The notes: a model not told the origin generated them from the sequence alone. A DNA stretch of 64,000 nucleotides from Acinetobacter sp. ANC 7912 (GCF_039862785.1 NZ_CP156795.1:2728001-2792000), one strand, 5' to 3'. Positions 1-9,209 are shown, counted from the first letter of the stretch. Numbers and translations are program-made.

Positions 1-772
1 GCTGTGCTGCCACCGTTTCCAATGTAGTTTCACCACTTTCCAGGGTTGAACCAATCGCACGGCGTACTTCGCCAACCAGGTCATAACGTGCCAGCTCTTG
101 CAGTTTTTCTATAGCCAGTTGTTCATGCAATTGCAACAATTCAGGCTCCGCCTGCCACAATGGATAATCCAAAATGCTTGGGTCGAAATACAGACGGGTT
201 TCTTTTTGTCCTAAACTGACTGGACAGCCATAGACTCGGAAGTATTCATCATCGGCCGCACCTTTAGAGAAGTTGAAATCGATATAGATCGGTTCAAAAC
301 GGCCTTCAGTAATGAATTTAAAGAAGCGTAATACTCCTGACATTGCACACTCGGTAAAGTGACGATTGACAATATTCTCTGCATACGGCTGCTCACCATT
401 GGTGAGATAACAGCGGTCATCTTCAATGACCAGCTGAGCATGGAAGGCATCACTGATCAGGCGCTGATAAGCCAAGGCACGCTTTAACCCCTCACCGAAA
501 TTTTCCGATGAAATGAACAGATGTTCAATCACCTGACCACGATATAGTGGCAAGTGTTCGCCTAAGTGTAGCCCGATATCCGGGTCCTTACTGACTTCTT
601 CTGCCGCGACCCAGAACGCATACTGCGCACTTAACGGGGTACGGTCATTGGCTTCGACCTGGTTTAAGGCGACTCCTGCTTTAGCAAGCAATTCCTCGGT
701 TGGTAAACCTGCACGACGTATCGCCTGGTAACCTAAACGCAGTACAACCGATGCATCTGTTAGCTGACCCAC
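1..772 (-). CDS. AraC-family transcriptional regulator (partial, C-terminus outside window)
   Basis: A reading frame with no stop runs off the left edge. It starts at a GTG (770-772), directly preceded by an in-frame TGA, with an AAGGAAGG ribosome site 8 nt upstream. The visible 257 residues match the arabinose-binding-like sensor domain of OruR/GbuR-type AraC regulators, for example LGYQAIRRAGLP near the start, the GLHLGEHLPLY region, and RHFTECAMSGVLRFFKF in the middle. The DNA-binding helix-turn-helix pair of this family sits at the C-terminus and would lie beyond position 1, so it cannot be checked. Ligand and target genes are unknown. Family assignment is good; no specific function is inferred. 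Confidence 0.8.
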   Translation of the reverse strand, partial: MGQLTDASVVLRLGYQAIRRAGLPTEELLAKAGVALNQVEANDRTPLSAQYAFWVAAEEVSKDPDIGLHLGEHLPLYRGQVIEHLFISSENFGEGLKRALAYQRLISDAFHAQLVIEDDRCYLTNGEQPYAENIVNRHFTECAMSGVLRFFKFITEGRFEPIYIDFNFSKGAADDEYFRVYGCPVSLGQKETRLYFDPSILDYPLWQAEPELLQLHEQLAIEKLQELARYDLVGEVRRAIGSTLESGETTLETVAAQ

Positions 773-940
773 TCAAAAACCTTCCTTGTATGTGCTTCAT
801 TTATACTCAAAAAGACATTTTTTAGATTAACTGCGATTGACCAAACTGACAACATGCTTAGGCACTTTTTTCATGAAAATATTTGTACTGATGCTTCGCA
901 TTTTTTCTGTGTATCTGGTCAGTCTGACGCCTTATATAGC

Positions 941-969
941 TTGTGTTTTAGAAAAAAATTGACTATAAT
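941..969 (+). promoter_or_regulatory. sigma-70 promoter of infA
   Basis: TTGTGT (941-946) and a perfect TATAAT (964-969) are separated by 17 bp, and the -10 box lies 35 bp upstream of the infA ATG. The spacing and -10 are textbook for a housekeeping promoter. Recognised by eye only. Confidence 0.7.
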
Positions 970-1004
970 TTGCGCCTTTCTTAATTTATTCTTTTAGGTA
1001 GGCT

Positions 1005-1226
1005 ATGGCCAATAAAGAGGAACTCATCGAGTTCGAAGGCGTTGTCACCGAGACGCTTCCTAACACTATGTTCCGTGTACGTTTAGAAAACGGTCACGAA
1101 GTGATTGCACACATCTCAGGTAAAATGCGTAAACACTATATCCGCATTTTGACTGGCGACAGTGTTAAAGTGGAAATGACTCCTTATGATTTGACTAAGG
1201 GTCGTATCACTTACCGTGCACGCTAA
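1005..1226 (+). CDS. infA: translation initiation factor IF-1
   Basis: The 73-residue product is full length for IF-1 and almost entirely one S1-like OB fold. Recognisable stretches are the [20 protein letters not shown] strand region, the [13 protein letters not shown] segment and the C-terminal [12 protein letters not shown]-1 binds the ribosomal A site and helps IF-2 and IF-3 during initiation. An AGG-containing ribosome site lies just upstream of ATG. The gene is monocistronic: it has its own promoter and is closed by a strong terminator. Certain. Confidence 0.98.
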   Translation: MANKEELIEFEGVVTETLPNTMFRVRLENGHEVIAHISGKMRKHYIRILTGDSVKVEMTPYDLTKGRITYRAR

Positions 1227-1240
1227 GTTTTAGCGCAAGC

Positions 1241-1270
1241 AAAAAAGCCACCCAGTCGGTGGCTTTTTTT
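1241..1270 (+). terminator. intrinsic terminator of infA
   Basis: A GC-rich stem (GCCACC/GGTGGC) flanked by an A run on the left and a run of seven T on the right, 14 nt after the infA stop. Confidence 0.9.
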
Positions 1271-1381
1271 GTCTCTATTTGGTTTATACAGCAATGCTGT
1301 AACCATATGTCAAATTACAACAATAAGAACATATTTCTGCCTCTACAATAAAAGCATGGCGTTCTTTGTAGGAGTCAGAAT

Positions 1382-1792
1382 ATGTGGTCTGCATTTCGCC
1401 TCAACACGCTTTTCCTGCCAGGCATGCTTCTTCTGCTGACTGCCTGCGCAACTACTCCCACCCTTTCTCAAGCCGAACGTGAGGCTTATTTAAAGCAGTT
1501 TATTGGACAATCCAGTGAAACCATTTATGCCAATCTGGATTTAAGCAAACTGGGCTATCAGCAGGTCTATGAACCTGAACTTTTTGCCCAGCAACTGGTT
1601 TATATTGTACAACGTCCTGTAACTATACCCCTGTCTGTAGCACAGCACCCAGTGGCAGGTACCGGAACTGTCCCAATTCCAGTCACGCATAGCCCATCAC
1701 AAGGTTATGATGTGAATTTGCAATGCAAGATCGTATTTGAACTGAAAGACAATATTGCTCAGTCGGTCAGCTCGACTGGACGAACCTGCTAA
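1382..1792 (+). CDS. small lipoprotein, unknown function
   Basis: The 136-residue protein begins with a hydrophobic signal peptide ending in a lipobox (LLTAC, Cys about residue 22), so it is probably an acylated envelope lipoprotein. The mature part is Pro/Val-rich in the middle, and has Cys residues near its end (NLQCKIVF and the terminal GRTC) that could form a disulfide. A GGAG ribosome site lies upstream of the ATG. It stands alone between terminators and is convergent with leuB. I do not recognise a family. Confidence 0.8.
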   Translation: MWSAFRLNTLFLPGMLLLLTACATTPTLSQAEREAYLKQFIGQSSETIYANLDLSKLGYQQVYEPELFAQQLVYIVQRPVTIPLSVAQHPVAGTGTVPIPVTHSPSQGYDVNLQCKIVFELKDNIAQSVSSTGRTC

Positions 1793-1806
1793 TCAATTAC
1801 AGGCAT

Positions 1807-1835
1807 AAAAAAACGCAGCCTTGACTGCGTTTTTT
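1807..1835. terminator. bidirectional intrinsic terminator
   Basis: An A-tract, ACGCAG/CTGCGT stem and T-tract arrangement serves the lipoprotein gene on the plus strand and leuB on the minus strand. Confidence 0.85.
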
Positions 1836-1849
1836 GTTGATCTAGAGAA

Positions 1850-2929
1850 TTAGCCCAATGCAGCAACCACTGCCTGGCCCATTTCCACTGTACCTACTTT
1901 GTTCATGCCTTCAGACATGATGTCCGCAGTACGCAGACCTTGATCCAGTACATTACCGACTGCATCTTCAATCGCTTTCGCAGCAGCTTCTTCACGGAAA
2001 GTGTAACGCAGCATCATGGCAACAGACAGAATTGTTGCCAGTGGGTTTGCCAGGTTTTGACCTGCGATATCTGGTGCAGAACCATGACATGGCTCGTACA
2101 TACCTTTACCATTTTCATCCAGAGATGCAGATGGCAGCATACCGATAGAACCGGTTAGCATTGCGGCTTCGTCAGACAGGATGTCACCGAACAGGTTAGA
2201 AGTCACGATCACGTCAAACTGTTTAGGCGCACGTACCAGTTGCATGGCCGCATTGTCGACATACATGTGAGACAGGTTGATGTCTGGGTATTGCGCTTCT
2301 TTCAGTGCAGTCACGGTTTGTTTCCAAAGTTCAGTGACTTCAAGTACGTTGGCCTTGTCTACTGAACATACTTTGCCACCACGCAGGCCAGCAAGTTCGA
2401 ATGCGACTTTGGCAATACGTTTGATTTCAGATTCTGAGTAAACGTCAGTGTTGAAACCTTGTTTTTCACCATTTTCCAGTTCACGGATACCGCGTGGTTG
2501 ACCGAAATAGATACCGCCAGTCAATTCACGAACGATCAGGATATCCAGACCAGAAACGATTTCTGGTTTTAGGCTAGATGCATCCGCAAGTTGTGGATAC
2601 AGGATGGCTGGACGCAAATTAGCGAAAAGGTTCAGTTCACTACGCAGTTTGAGCAGACCGCGTTCTGGACGGATCGAGCGTTCAATGGTATCCCATTTAG
2701 GACCACCCACTGCACCGAGCAGAATCGCATCGGCTTTTTTCGCCTGTTCAGAAGTTACATCTGGATAAGGTGAACCGTGTGCATCAATTGCAGCACCACC
2801 TAACAGACCGTGTTCCCAGCTTAGATCTAAATTAAATTTTTCATTTACGCGAGTCAGCACTTGCTCTGCTGCTTTCACAATTTCAGGACCAATGCCGTCA
2901 CCAGCTAAAATCAAAATTTGTTTAGACAT
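1850..2929 (-). CDS. leuB: 3-isopropylmalate dehydrogenase
   Basis: LeuB oxidises and decarboxylates (2R,3S)-3-isopropylmalate with NAD+, the third dedicated step of leucine biosynthesis. The product starts [18 protein letters not shown] and carries the family's ELTGGIYFG substrate loop, the [16 protein letters not shown] segment and the [16 protein letters not shown]-binding region. Its roughly 359 residues are normal for the family. An in-frame ATG lies 12 nt further upstream (2941). I prefer 2929 because homologues begin at MSKQ and GGAA precedes it, but the choice is not decisive. It lies downstream of leuC, leuD and a lipoprotein gene, all on the minus strand. Confidence 0.96.
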   Translation of the reverse strand: MSKQILILAGDGIGPEIVKAAEQVLTRVNEKFNLDLSWEHGLLGGAAIDAHGSPYPDVTSEQAKKADAILLGAVGGPKWDTIERSIRPERGLLKLRSELNLFANLRPAILYPQLADASSLKPEIVSGLDILIVRELTGGIYFGQPRGIRELENGEKQGFNTDVYSESEIKRIAKVAFELAGLRGGKVCSVDKANVLEVTELWKQTVTALKEAQYPDINLSHMYVDNAAMQLVRAPKQFDVIVTSNLFGDILSDEAAMLTGSIGMLPSASLDENGKGMYEPCHGSAPDIAGQNLANPLATILSVAMMLRYTFREEAAAKAIEDAVGNVLDQGLRTADIMSEGMNKVGTVEMGQAVVAALG

Positions 2930-2968
2930 GAGATTTTCCATTTATAGGGTCAGCATTCACTGACTGGG

Positions 2969-3532
2969 TTAAATTTTTTGTTCTACAAACTCAGCAATGC
3001 CGGTTTCAACATTGTAAGGTCTGCAGAAACGTCGAATTGTTTTGGTGTCCTGCATCAGGTCTACGCAAAGCGGGTCAGGTGCAGAAGCCTGCAATAAACT
3101 GGTATTGCGGGTGGAGCGCTGACGATACATCTTGAAGGTGTATTTATGCTGCGCCTTAAATTCCTGGAATACATGCAGGACTTCCGCTTTTTCCGGGCTA
3201 ATCGGATAAAAACGTACCACCAGTTCATGTTGACCCGGCGGTACCGACAAATAGATCGGATTAGGATCAGCCAAACTTTCACTTTGCAAGCGTACCAGCT
3301 TCAGGCGCATGGCATGGCTATCTATACGTCGGTTTGCTGCATCCATAATCGCAACATCATCAAGACGCTCGAAGTTGCAATCCTGTGTGCCAGAGCAATA
3401 GATCAGCGCATCTGATCCTGTTGCAGCTGATTCTGTCAGCCTTTTTAGCTGCATCGTATCAATGGTCTGACACGCGGTCATCAACATCGATACAGCACTT
3501 AATGCAAATAACTGTTTCCAATAGCTGGCCAT
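2969..3532 (-). CDS. lipoprotein embedded in the leu gene block
   Basis: The 187-residue product has a signal peptide with lipobox MTAC (Cys about residue 21). The mature part contains a PPGQHELVVRFYP segment typical of a small beta-sandwich envelope domain, and several Cys (YCSGTQDC, PLCVDL, RRFCRP). It lies between leuD (86 nt downstream of its stop) and leuB (39 nt upstream of its start) on the same strand, so it may share the leu transcript. No enzymatic motif is visible and a role in leucine synthesis is unlikely; the linkage looks positional. Function unknown. Confidence 0.8.
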   Translation of the reverse strand: MASYWKQLFALSAVSMLMTACQTIDTMQLKRLTESAATGSDALIYCSGTQDCNFERLDDVAIMDAANRRIDSHAMRLKLVRLQSESLADPNPIYLSVPPGQHELVVRFYPISPEKAEVLHVFQEFKAQHKYTFKMYRQRSTRNTSLLQASAPDPLCVDLMQDTKTIRRFCRPYNVETGIAEFVEQKI

Positions 3533-3618
3533 GCTGAATGTCTAACCCAATCGAAATATCCATAATTTCACGATATTAGCAAGGGTTAGACTTTCTCGCT
3601 ATGACATTTTAACTGGAT

Positions 3619-4269
3619 TTAGCCGCGAATTTCTGCGAACACCCAAGGACGAACCGCTTTGGTTTTTTCTTCATAGGCACGAATTGCATCCGCATCCTGC
3701 AAAGTCAAACCAATATCATCCAGACCATTTAACAAGCAGTGCTTACGGAATGGATCCACTTCAAACTTGAAGCTTTCGCCAGACGGCGTACGCACTTCCT
3801 GTGCTTCAAGGTCAATCGTTAACTGATAACCTTCAGTTGCCGCACATTCCTTGAATAACTGGTCGACGATTTCTTCAGACAAGATCACTGGCAACATGCC
3901 GTTTTTGAAACTATTATTGAAGAAAATGTCTGCATAGCTTGGTGCAATCACAGTACGGAAACCGTATTCATTCAATGCCCATGGCGCGTGTTCACGGCTT
4001 GAACCACAACCGAAGTTCGCGCGTGACAACAATACTGTCGCGCCTTGGTAACGTGGCTGGTTCAAGACGAAATCCGGATTGATCGGACGTTTCGAGTTGT
4101 CCTGACCAGGATAGCCTTCGTCCAGGTAACGCAATTCATCAAACAGGTTCTCACCGAAACCGGTACGTTTGATCGATTTCAGGAACTGTTTTGGAATGAT
4201 TAAGTCGGTATCCACATTGGCACGGTCTAATGGTGCAACGATACCCTGTTCAACGGTATAAGCTTTCAT
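3619..4269 (-). CDS. leuD: 3-isopropylmalate dehydratase small subunit
   Basis: LeuD partners LeuC in isomerising 2-isopropylmalate to 3-isopropylmalate. At 216 residues it is the normal length. Recognisable parts are the N-terminal [19 protein letters not shown] segment and the [15 protein letters not shown] substrate-binding loop of the aconitase swivel domain. AGGAG precedes the ATG by about 7 nt. It starts 21 nt after the leuC stop, so the two are co-transcribed. Confidence 0.97.
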   Translation of the reverse strand: MKAYTVEQGIVAPLDRANVDTDLIIPKQFLKSIKRTGFGENLFDELRYLDEGYPGQDNSKRPINPDFVLNQPRYQGATVLLSRANFGCGSSREHAPWALNEYGFRTVIAPSYADIFFNNSFKNGMLPVILSEEIVDQLFKECAATEGYQLTIDLEAQEVRTPSGESFKFEVDPFRKHCLLNGLDDIGLTLQDADAIRAYEEKTKAVRPWVFAEIRG

Positions 4270-4290
4270 GTCTTTGCTCCTATTAGCCGA

Positions 4291-5724
4291 TTAGAATGAA
4301 CGTACGTCAACGAAGTGACCGGCTATCGCTGCTGCCGCTGCCATTGCTGGGCTGACCAAGTGAGTACGACCGCCATTACCCTGACGACCTTCGAAGTTGC
4401 GGTTCGAAGTTGAAGCACAGTGTTCACCTGGCTGCAATTTGTCAGCATTCATTGCCAAGCACATAGAGCAACCTGGTTCGCGCCATTCAAAGCCCGCTTC
4501 GATCAGGATCTTGTCCAGACCTTCTGCTTCTGCTTGCGCTTTGACCAAACCAGAGCCTGGAACCACCATCGCCTGTTTGATACTTGGAGCCACTTTTTTG
4601 CCTTTGGCAACTTCAGCTGCGGCACGAATATCTTCAATACGTGAGTTGGTACAGGAACCGATAAATACGCGGTCTAACTTGATGTCCGCCAAAGATTGTC
4701 CCGCTTCTAAGCCCATGTACTGATAAGCACGAGTCCAGTCTTTACGCTGTACGTCATCTTTCGCCTGTTCCAAAGTAGGAACTGCTTGAGATACCGGAAT
4801 CACCATCTCTGGAGAAGTACCCCAAGACACTTGTGGCTCGATCTCTTCGCCTTGCAATACCACAACGGTATCAAAGTGCGCACCTTCGTCAGAATGCAAA
4901 GTATTCCAATACGCGACTGCCTGATCCCATTGCTCACCTTTCGGTGCATATGGACGGCCTTTCACGTATTCAATCGTTTTTTCATCAACAGCCACCATAC
5001 CGACACGAGCACCAGCTTCAATCGCCATATTACACACCGTCATACGGCCTTCGATGGACATATCACGAAACACCTGGCCGCCAAATTCAATCGCGTGACC
5101 TGTACCGCCTGCAGTACCGATTTTACCGATGATTGCCAATACTACGTCTTTCGGAGTGACACCTTTGCCTAACTTGCCATCGACGCGAACCAGCATGTTT
5201 TTCATTTTCTTCTGAACCAAACACTGTGTCGCTAACACGTGTTCTACTTCAGAAGTACCAATCCCGTGTGCCAAACAGCCAAATGCACCGTGAGTTGCGG
5301 TATGTGAGTCACCACATACCACAGTCATACCTGGCAAAGTCAAACCTTGCTCTGGGCCAACCACGTGCGCAATACCTTGACGTACGTCATTGATGTCAAA
5401 CTGCACCACATCAAAGGTTTTACAGTTGTCATCCAAAGTTTGTACCTGGATACGTGAAGTATCATCTTCGATACCGGCAACGCCCTGTTCACGCTCTTTT
5501 TTAGAGGTTGGAACGTTATGGTCTGGGGTTGCCACGTTTGCGCTTAAACGCCATGGTTTACGGCCAGCCAGTTGCAAACCTTCAAATGCCTGTGGAGAGG
5601 TAACTTCATGTAATAAATGACGGTCGATATACAACAATGATGAACCATCATCACGTTGTTTCACTAAATGGTCATCCCATAACTTATCGTATAATGTTTT
5701 TGGTGTTTGGGTCTCGCCTGCCAT
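4291..5724 (-). CDS. leuC: 3-isopropylmalate dehydratase large subunit
   Basis: LeuC is the 4Fe-4S aconitase-type subunit. Cluster-ligand regions are visible: [16 protein letters not shown], and [13 protein letters not shown] with two Cys spaced Cxx[13 protein letters not shown] and the C-terminal [16 protein letters not shown] segment are also diagnostic. An ATG at 5739 is in frame, but the ATG at 5724 gives the family N-terminus [17 protein letters not shown] and has GGAG about 9 nt upstream, so 5724 is chosen. It heads the leuC-leuD-lipoprotein-leuB block. Confidence 0.97.
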   Translation of the reverse strand: MAGETQTPKTLYDKLWDDHLVKQRDDGSSLLYIDRHLLHEVTSPQAFEGLQLAGRKPWRLSANVATPDHNVPTSKKEREQGVAGIEDDTSRIQVQTLDDNCKTFDVVQFDINDVRQGIAHVVGPEQGLTLPGMTVVCGDSHTATHGAFGCLAHGIGTSEVEHVLATQCLVQKKMKNMLVRVDGKLGKGVTPKDVVLAIIGKIGTAGGTGHAIEFGGQVFRDMSIEGRMTVCNMAIEAGARVGMVAVDEKTIEYVKGRPYAPKGEQWDQAVAYWNTLHSDEGAHFDTVVVLQGEEIEPQVSWGTSPEMVIPVSQAVPTLEQAKDDVQRKDWTRAYQYMGLEAGQSLADIKLDRVFIGSCTNSRIEDIRAAAEVAKGKKVAPSIKQAMVVPGSGLVKAQAEAEGLDKILIEAGFEWREPGCSMCLAMNADKLQPGEHCASTSNRNFEGRQGNGGRTHLVSPAMAAAAAIAGHFVDVRSF

Positions 5725-5836
5725 GTCGATGTACTCCACTGGACTGGGTAAATTCTATCTCTCATTTGATTATATCGCTGCGTTCACATAAATCTAATTT
5801 ATCATTTTTATTAGTTAATAAACTTTTTGGAATTCC

Positions 5837-5852
5837 TTAAACCATAGTTTAA
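5837..5852. promoter_or_regulatory. dyad upstream of leuC, candidate operator
   Basis: TTAAAC-CATA-GTTTAA is a perfect 6-bp inverted repeat located 112 bp upstream of the leuC start, within the leuC/DUF2061 divergent region. LysR-type factors bind such dyads, and a LysR gene lies close by. The link is inference. Confidence 0.35.
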
Positions 5853-5914
5853 ACAGGCAGATATTGCTTTTTATTTAATCTAATTTTTCGATCATTTTTT
5901 TCAAAATATTCGCT

Positions 5915-5943
5915 TTTACAAATTAAATGAGAATTATTATTAT
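5915..5943 (+). promoter_or_regulatory. promoter with overlapping Fur-box-like site
   Basis: TTTACA (5915-5920), 17 bp, TATTAT (5938-5943) form a sigma-70-like promoter for the downstream DUF2061 gene. TGAGAATTATTATTA at 5928-5942 matches 12 of 14 specified positions of the 7-1-7 Fur consensus TGATAATnATTATCA and covers the -10 box, the position expected for iron-dependent repression. Confidence 0.6.
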
Positions 5944-5988
5944 TTCCTCATACAACAAACGTCATTAATTTTTTAGAGGAATATTGAT

Positions 5989-6228
5989 ATGGCACATGTT
6001 CAGAAATTCGTTGTTGATAACCAGCGCATGTTCAAGAAAACCTTGAGCTACTACATTATGCACATTAGCGTTGCCATGATTGTGGGCTATTTGGTGACTA
6101 GAAGCCTTGCAATGGCAGCAGCATTAAGCCTGCTTGAACCCACTGTACAGGCTGTGGCTTTCTTCTTCCACGAAAAAATCTGGGAAGGCAAAGCTGAACA
6201 GGACAATAACGAGGAAATCACCGCTTAA
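5989..6228 (+). CDS. DUF2061 small membrane protein
   Basis: The 79-residue product has the DUF2061 layout: a basic N-terminus (KKTLSYYIMHISVAM), a first hydrophobic helix about 22-40, a second helix about 42-62 containing the EPTVQAVAFFFHEKIWEG signature, and a charged tail. TTAGAGGAAT supplies the ribosome site. The family's molecular role is not known; it is an inner-membrane protein. The promoter carries a Fur-like operator, so expression may rise under iron limitation. The gene stands alone between leuC (divergent) and a terminator. Confidence 0.85.
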   Translation: MAHVQKFVVDNQRMFKKTLSYYIMHISVAMIVGYLVTRSLAMAAALSLLEPTVQAVAFFFHEKIWEGKAEQDNNEEITA

Positions 6229-6255
6229 ATTCTTTTCTGTCGATATTCCTCGTTT

Positions 6256-6281
6256 GGCCACCGTACCCCGGTGGCTTTTTT
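6256..6281 (+). terminator. intrinsic terminator after DUF2061 gene
   Basis: GCCACCG/CGGTGGC stem with a short loop followed by TTTTTTATT. Confidence 0.85.
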
Positions 6282-6375
6282 ATTGATAAATATCCAACCC
6301 TTATCGCTTCCTATTTATTCATACTATTTTTATTTTTTAACCAATTATCTCACTTCGCCATATGAATGTCGGATT

Positions 6376-6435
6376 TTACAGCAATAGATACAACTTTCCC
6401 TTTGATTTATTCTTAAAATATTACAACAATAGATA
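6376..6435. repeat. pair of 15-bp direct repeats upstream of LysR gene
   Basis: TTACAGCAATAGATA (6376-6390) and TTACAACAATAGATA (6421-6435) differ by one base and start 45 bp apart, close to four helical turns, just before the LysR start. They may be binding sites for the regulator itself or another factor. Confidence 0.4.
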
Positions 6436-6466
6436 TACGCATAAAAATTCTTTATAGGTGATTAAG

Positions 6467-7336
6467 ATGAATCTCGCAGCCTTTGAAGCCTTTGTAAAAG
6501 TCATGGAAACAGGATCAATTTCTCTGGCGGCAGATCAGCTTTTTATTACCCAGCCAGCAGTGACCAAGCGCATCCATAGTCTTGAAGAATATTTCGGGGT
6601 CAAGCTGTTTGAATCCGCAGGCCGTGGTGTGCAGGCGACTCATGCAGCCCATTCACTGTTGCCTAAAGTAAAAAACTGGCTGAATGAACTGGGCGATATC
6701 CACCACACCTTGAGTCATGAACAGGGCCAGATTCAGGGCAAACTGAAAATTGGTACCAGTCACCATATTGGCTTGCATCATCTTCCTTCTTATTTACGTC
6801 AGTACGTGCAGCAATATCCGGATGTCACTTTAGATGTACACTTTGTGGATTCCGAACAGGCGCATGAACAGGTGATTGCTGGCGATCTGGAACTTGCTTT
6901 CTTAACCCTTCCACCGCATGGCGATGAACGCCTGAATTATGTCACCATCTGGAATGATCCGCTGGTGTTTGTGGTTGCGCCCTTCCATCCGCTGGCGCAG
7001 CAAAAAAATTTAAAACTCGAAGATCTGGTGAATTATCCAAGCTTGTTACCATCGGCGCAGACTTATACCACCCAGATCACTATGGCCGAATTTGAGAAAC
7101 AGGGCATCAAGCCAAAAACCACCATGAGCAACAATCCGCTGGAATCTATTCGTATGCTGGTATCGATTGGCTTGGGCTGGTCAGTACTGCCAAAAACACT
7201 AGTCAATCACGACTTGCAGGAACTGGACCTGCATCTGGAAATGAACCGTCAGCTCGGCATGGTGTGGCATCCAGGCCGTACGCAATCTAAAGCGGCACAG
7301 GCACTGGTTGAATTGATGCAACAACCTAAATTCTAA
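6467..7336 (+). CDS. LysR-family transcriptional regulator
   Basis: A 289-residue LysR-type regulator. It has an N-terminal winged helix-turn-helix (residues 1-60, with LAADQLFITQPAVTKRIHSLE as the recognition region) followed by a periplasmic-binding-like effector domain (LKIGTSHHIGLHHLP onward). A GTG at 6458 is in frame, but the ATG at 6467 has AGGTG six bases upstream and is the likelier start. The effector domain resembles CysB/CbbR-like members only in general terms. Its position downstream of the leuC promoter region makes the leu genes a possible target, but nothing in the sequence proves it. Confidence 0.88.
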   Translation: MNLAAFEAFVKVMETGSISLAADQLFITQPAVTKRIHSLEEYFGVKLFESAGRGVQATHAAHSLLPKVKNWLNELGDIHHTLSHEQGQIQGKLKIGTSHHIGLHHLPSYLRQYVQQYPDVTLDVHFVDSEQAHEQVIAGDLELAFLTLPPHGDERLNYVTIWNDPLVFVVAPFHPLAQQKNLKLEDLVNYPSLLPSAQTYTTQITMAEFEKQGIKPKTTMSNNPLESIRMLVSIGLGWSVLPKTLVNHDLQELDLHLEMNRQLGMVWHPGRTQSKAAQALVELMQQPKF

Positions 7337-7410
7337 GTCATTCATATATCCACCCTAGATCCTGTAAATGACCTAGCCAGGAATATGTTGAACAGCCATG
7401 TTCAAGCGAT

Positions 7411-7443
7411 AAAAAAAGCCAGTCATCTGACTGGCTTTTTTTA
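7411..7443. terminator. bidirectional intrinsic terminator
   Basis: AAAAAAAGCCAGTC/GACTGGCTTTTTTT hairpin between the convergent LysR and DUF2789 genes. Confidence 0.9.
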
Positions 7444-7461
7444 TCATGTGCAGAGGTCTAA

Positions 7462-7722
7462 TTAAAGAGAAGCTTGCGCATCTCGGGTTGCATCCTCATG
7501 CAGGGATTCATTCAGCTGATCTACCACGATGGCCCATTCGCCATCTGACGCTATTTTTTCCGCAAGGAACTGACGCTGTGCATCACTCCAGTACGGCGCA
7601 TCCATCAAGTTAAAGTCCTTATGCAGCTGATGCTCTTCAATAAATTTGGCAATACCCTGTTCGCTGGCATCTAAACCCAACTGTTCGAACAAATGCGTCA
7701 TACGTGGTCTTACTTTATTCAT
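7462..7722 (-). CDS. DUF2789 family protein
   Basis: An 86-residue soluble, acidic protein. MTHLFEQLGLDASEQGIAKFIEEH and the WSDAQRQFLAEKI segment fit the DUF2789 family of short helical proteins found in Pseudomonas and Acinetobacter. An internal ATG (residue 8, MTHLF) is an alternative start; the upstream ATG is kept because GAGGTAGTTG precedes it. Function unknown. Confidence 0.8.
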   Translation of the reverse strand: MNKVRPRMTHLFEQLGLDASEQGIAKFIEEHQLHKDFNLMDAPYWSDAQRQFLAEKIASDGEWAIVVDQLNESLHEDATRDAQASL

Positions 7723-7834
7723 TTCAACTACCTCTGAGTTTCCCTTATTCTCATATTATTCAGATTGAGCTTAGCACGAAGCGCTGCAAGATTCTGTGAC
7801 AATACTTTACTTTGCCAATTGATCCAGCGCACAT

Positions 7835-7860
7835 AAAAAAGCACAACCGGAGTTGTGCTT
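7835..7860 (-). terminator. intrinsic terminator of the HAD gene
   Basis: On the minus strand AAGCACAAC-TCCG-GTTGTGCTTTTTT, 24 nt past the stop. Confidence 0.85.
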
Positions 7861-7884
7861 CACAATTTTAGCCAGCCTGATCGA

Positions 7885-8535
7885 TTAAATCGACCAGTCC
7901 TGAATTTCCCAACCCTGCTCTTTGGCCAACGCTTCCAGTCGATCGTCTGGATTGACCGCAATAGCATGATCAGCATATTCCAGCAGAAAGCGGTCATTGA
8001 TCGAATCTGAATAGGCCCAGGATTCAGTCACGTTACGGCCTTCCAGCCATTGTTCCAGACGCTCCAGTTTGCCTTTCTGATAGCAGGCGGTGTTAATCAC
8101 CTTACCGGTATATTTACCATCCACGATCTCGGCATTGGTGGCAATAATTTCAGTAATGCCAAACTCACGGAAAATCGGCGCCGTAATAAAGTCTGAAGTT
8201 GCGGTGATCCCCACCAGTTCATGTCCAGCTTCACGATGACGTTCAATCGCCTTGAAACCTTCCGGACGCATTTGTGGACGTATGACTTTTTTCATGAACA
8301 GTTGATGAAGTTTAGTCAAATAATCATTGTCATGTTTAGTTAAAAATTCAAACACAAATTCATTATAAGCATACGGGTCCAGTTGGCCCTTTTTATAGTC
8401 TTCATAAAACTTGTCGTTCATGGCGCGGTGATGAACCGGGTCAACCAGGCCTTCATTGACCAAAAATTCCCCCCAGGAATGATCCGAATCGGTGTTTAAC
8501 AGGGTGTGATCGAGATCAAATAGCGCCAATTTCAT
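7885..8535 (-). CDS. HAD-IB family phosphatase (possible histidinol-phosphatase)
   Basis: A 216-residue haloacid dehalogenase phosphatase of subfamily IB. Motif I is LFDLDHTLLNTDSD with nucleophile Asp7, motif II is GITATSDF, a conserved Lys lies in the QKGKLERLEQW segment, and motif IV is AYSDSINDRFLLEYAD. It is transcribed away from rppH-ptsP. In Pseudomonas aeruginosa the HAD gene in the same neighbourhood (PA0335) was reported to encode histidinol-phosphate phosphatase. By synteny and family this gene could fill the same step of histidine synthesis, but substrate identity is inference. Confidence 0.85.
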   Translation of the reverse strand: MKLALFDLDHTLLNTDSDHSWGEFLVNEGLVDPVHHRAMNDKFYEDYKKGQLDPYAYNEFVFEFLTKHDNDYLTKLHQLFMKKVIRPQMRPEGFKAIERHREAGHELVGITATSDFITAPIFREFGITEIIATNAEIVDGKYTGKVINTACYQKGKLERLEQWLEGRNVTESWAYSDSINDRFLLEYADHAIAVNPDDRLEALAKEQGWEIQDWSI

Positions 8536-8715
8536 GAAAATACTCGTAAAAACTGAAATTTAAGAAAAAAATTGTAAATCTATCTCCGCTAGTCGATAGA
8601 AATTCGTTAAGATCATATCAATTTTAACATTTTTAAACTTTGCTTTTTTCGAGTTGGATAAAGAAATAAAAATCCCCGATAGCAAAGGCATAAATACACA
8701 AGATTTAGGTGCCAA

Positions 8716-9198
8716 ATGATCGACTCCGAAGGTTTCCGACCGAATGTCGGGATCATCTTGGCAAACGATGCTGGACAAGTTTTATGGGCAAAGCGCATTG
8801 GTCACAATGCATGGCAATTTCCACAAGGAGGTATCCAACATGGCGAAACCCCTGAGCAGGCGCTCTACCGTGAGCTAAGGGAAGAAGTCGGCTTATTGCC
8901 CGAACACGTCCAGATTGTAGCGCAAACCAAAGGCTGGCTGCGTTATCGTTTGCCGCACCGGTACATCCGTACGGAATCCAATCCCGTATGTATCGGTCAA
9001 AAACAGAAGTGGTTTTTACTCAAATTGACGGCGTCAGCGCATCATATTCAGTTAAATCTGTCTGATCCGCCCGAGTTTGACCAATGGCAGTGGGTAAGTT
9101 ACTGGTATCCGCTCGGTCAGGTCGTGAATTTTAAACGCGATGTGTACCGCAAAGCCATGGTGGAACTGTGCCAGCAGTTACCTCAGGAAGAAAGTTAA
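8716..9198 (+). CDS. rppH: RNA pyrophosphohydrolase RppH
   Basis: RppH removes pyrophosphate from 5'-triphosphorylated mRNA, opening it to RNase E decay. The 160-residue product carries a complete Nudix box at residues 38-60 (G38 to E44, then R52-E53-x-x-E56-E57-x-G59), preceded by WQFPQGGI, and the family's [16 protein letters not shown]-terminus. It is the first gene of an rppH-ptsP pair, a gamma-proteobacterial arrangement. Divergent from the HAD phosphatase gene. Confidence 0.96.
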   Translation: MIDSEGFRPNVGIILANDAGQVLWAKRIGHNAWQFPQGGIQHGETPEQALYRELREEVGLLPEHVQIVAQTKGWLRYRLPHRYIRTESNPVCIGQKQKWFLLKLTASAHHIQLNLSDPPEFDQWQWVSYWYPLGQVVNFKRDVYRKAMVELCQQLPQEES

Positions 9199-9209
9199 AA
9201 GAAGTGCCT

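Noticed and set aside
8560..8798. ORFs antisense to the start of rppH
   Set aside because: They overlap the conserved RppH N-terminus and promoter region and have no recognisable product.
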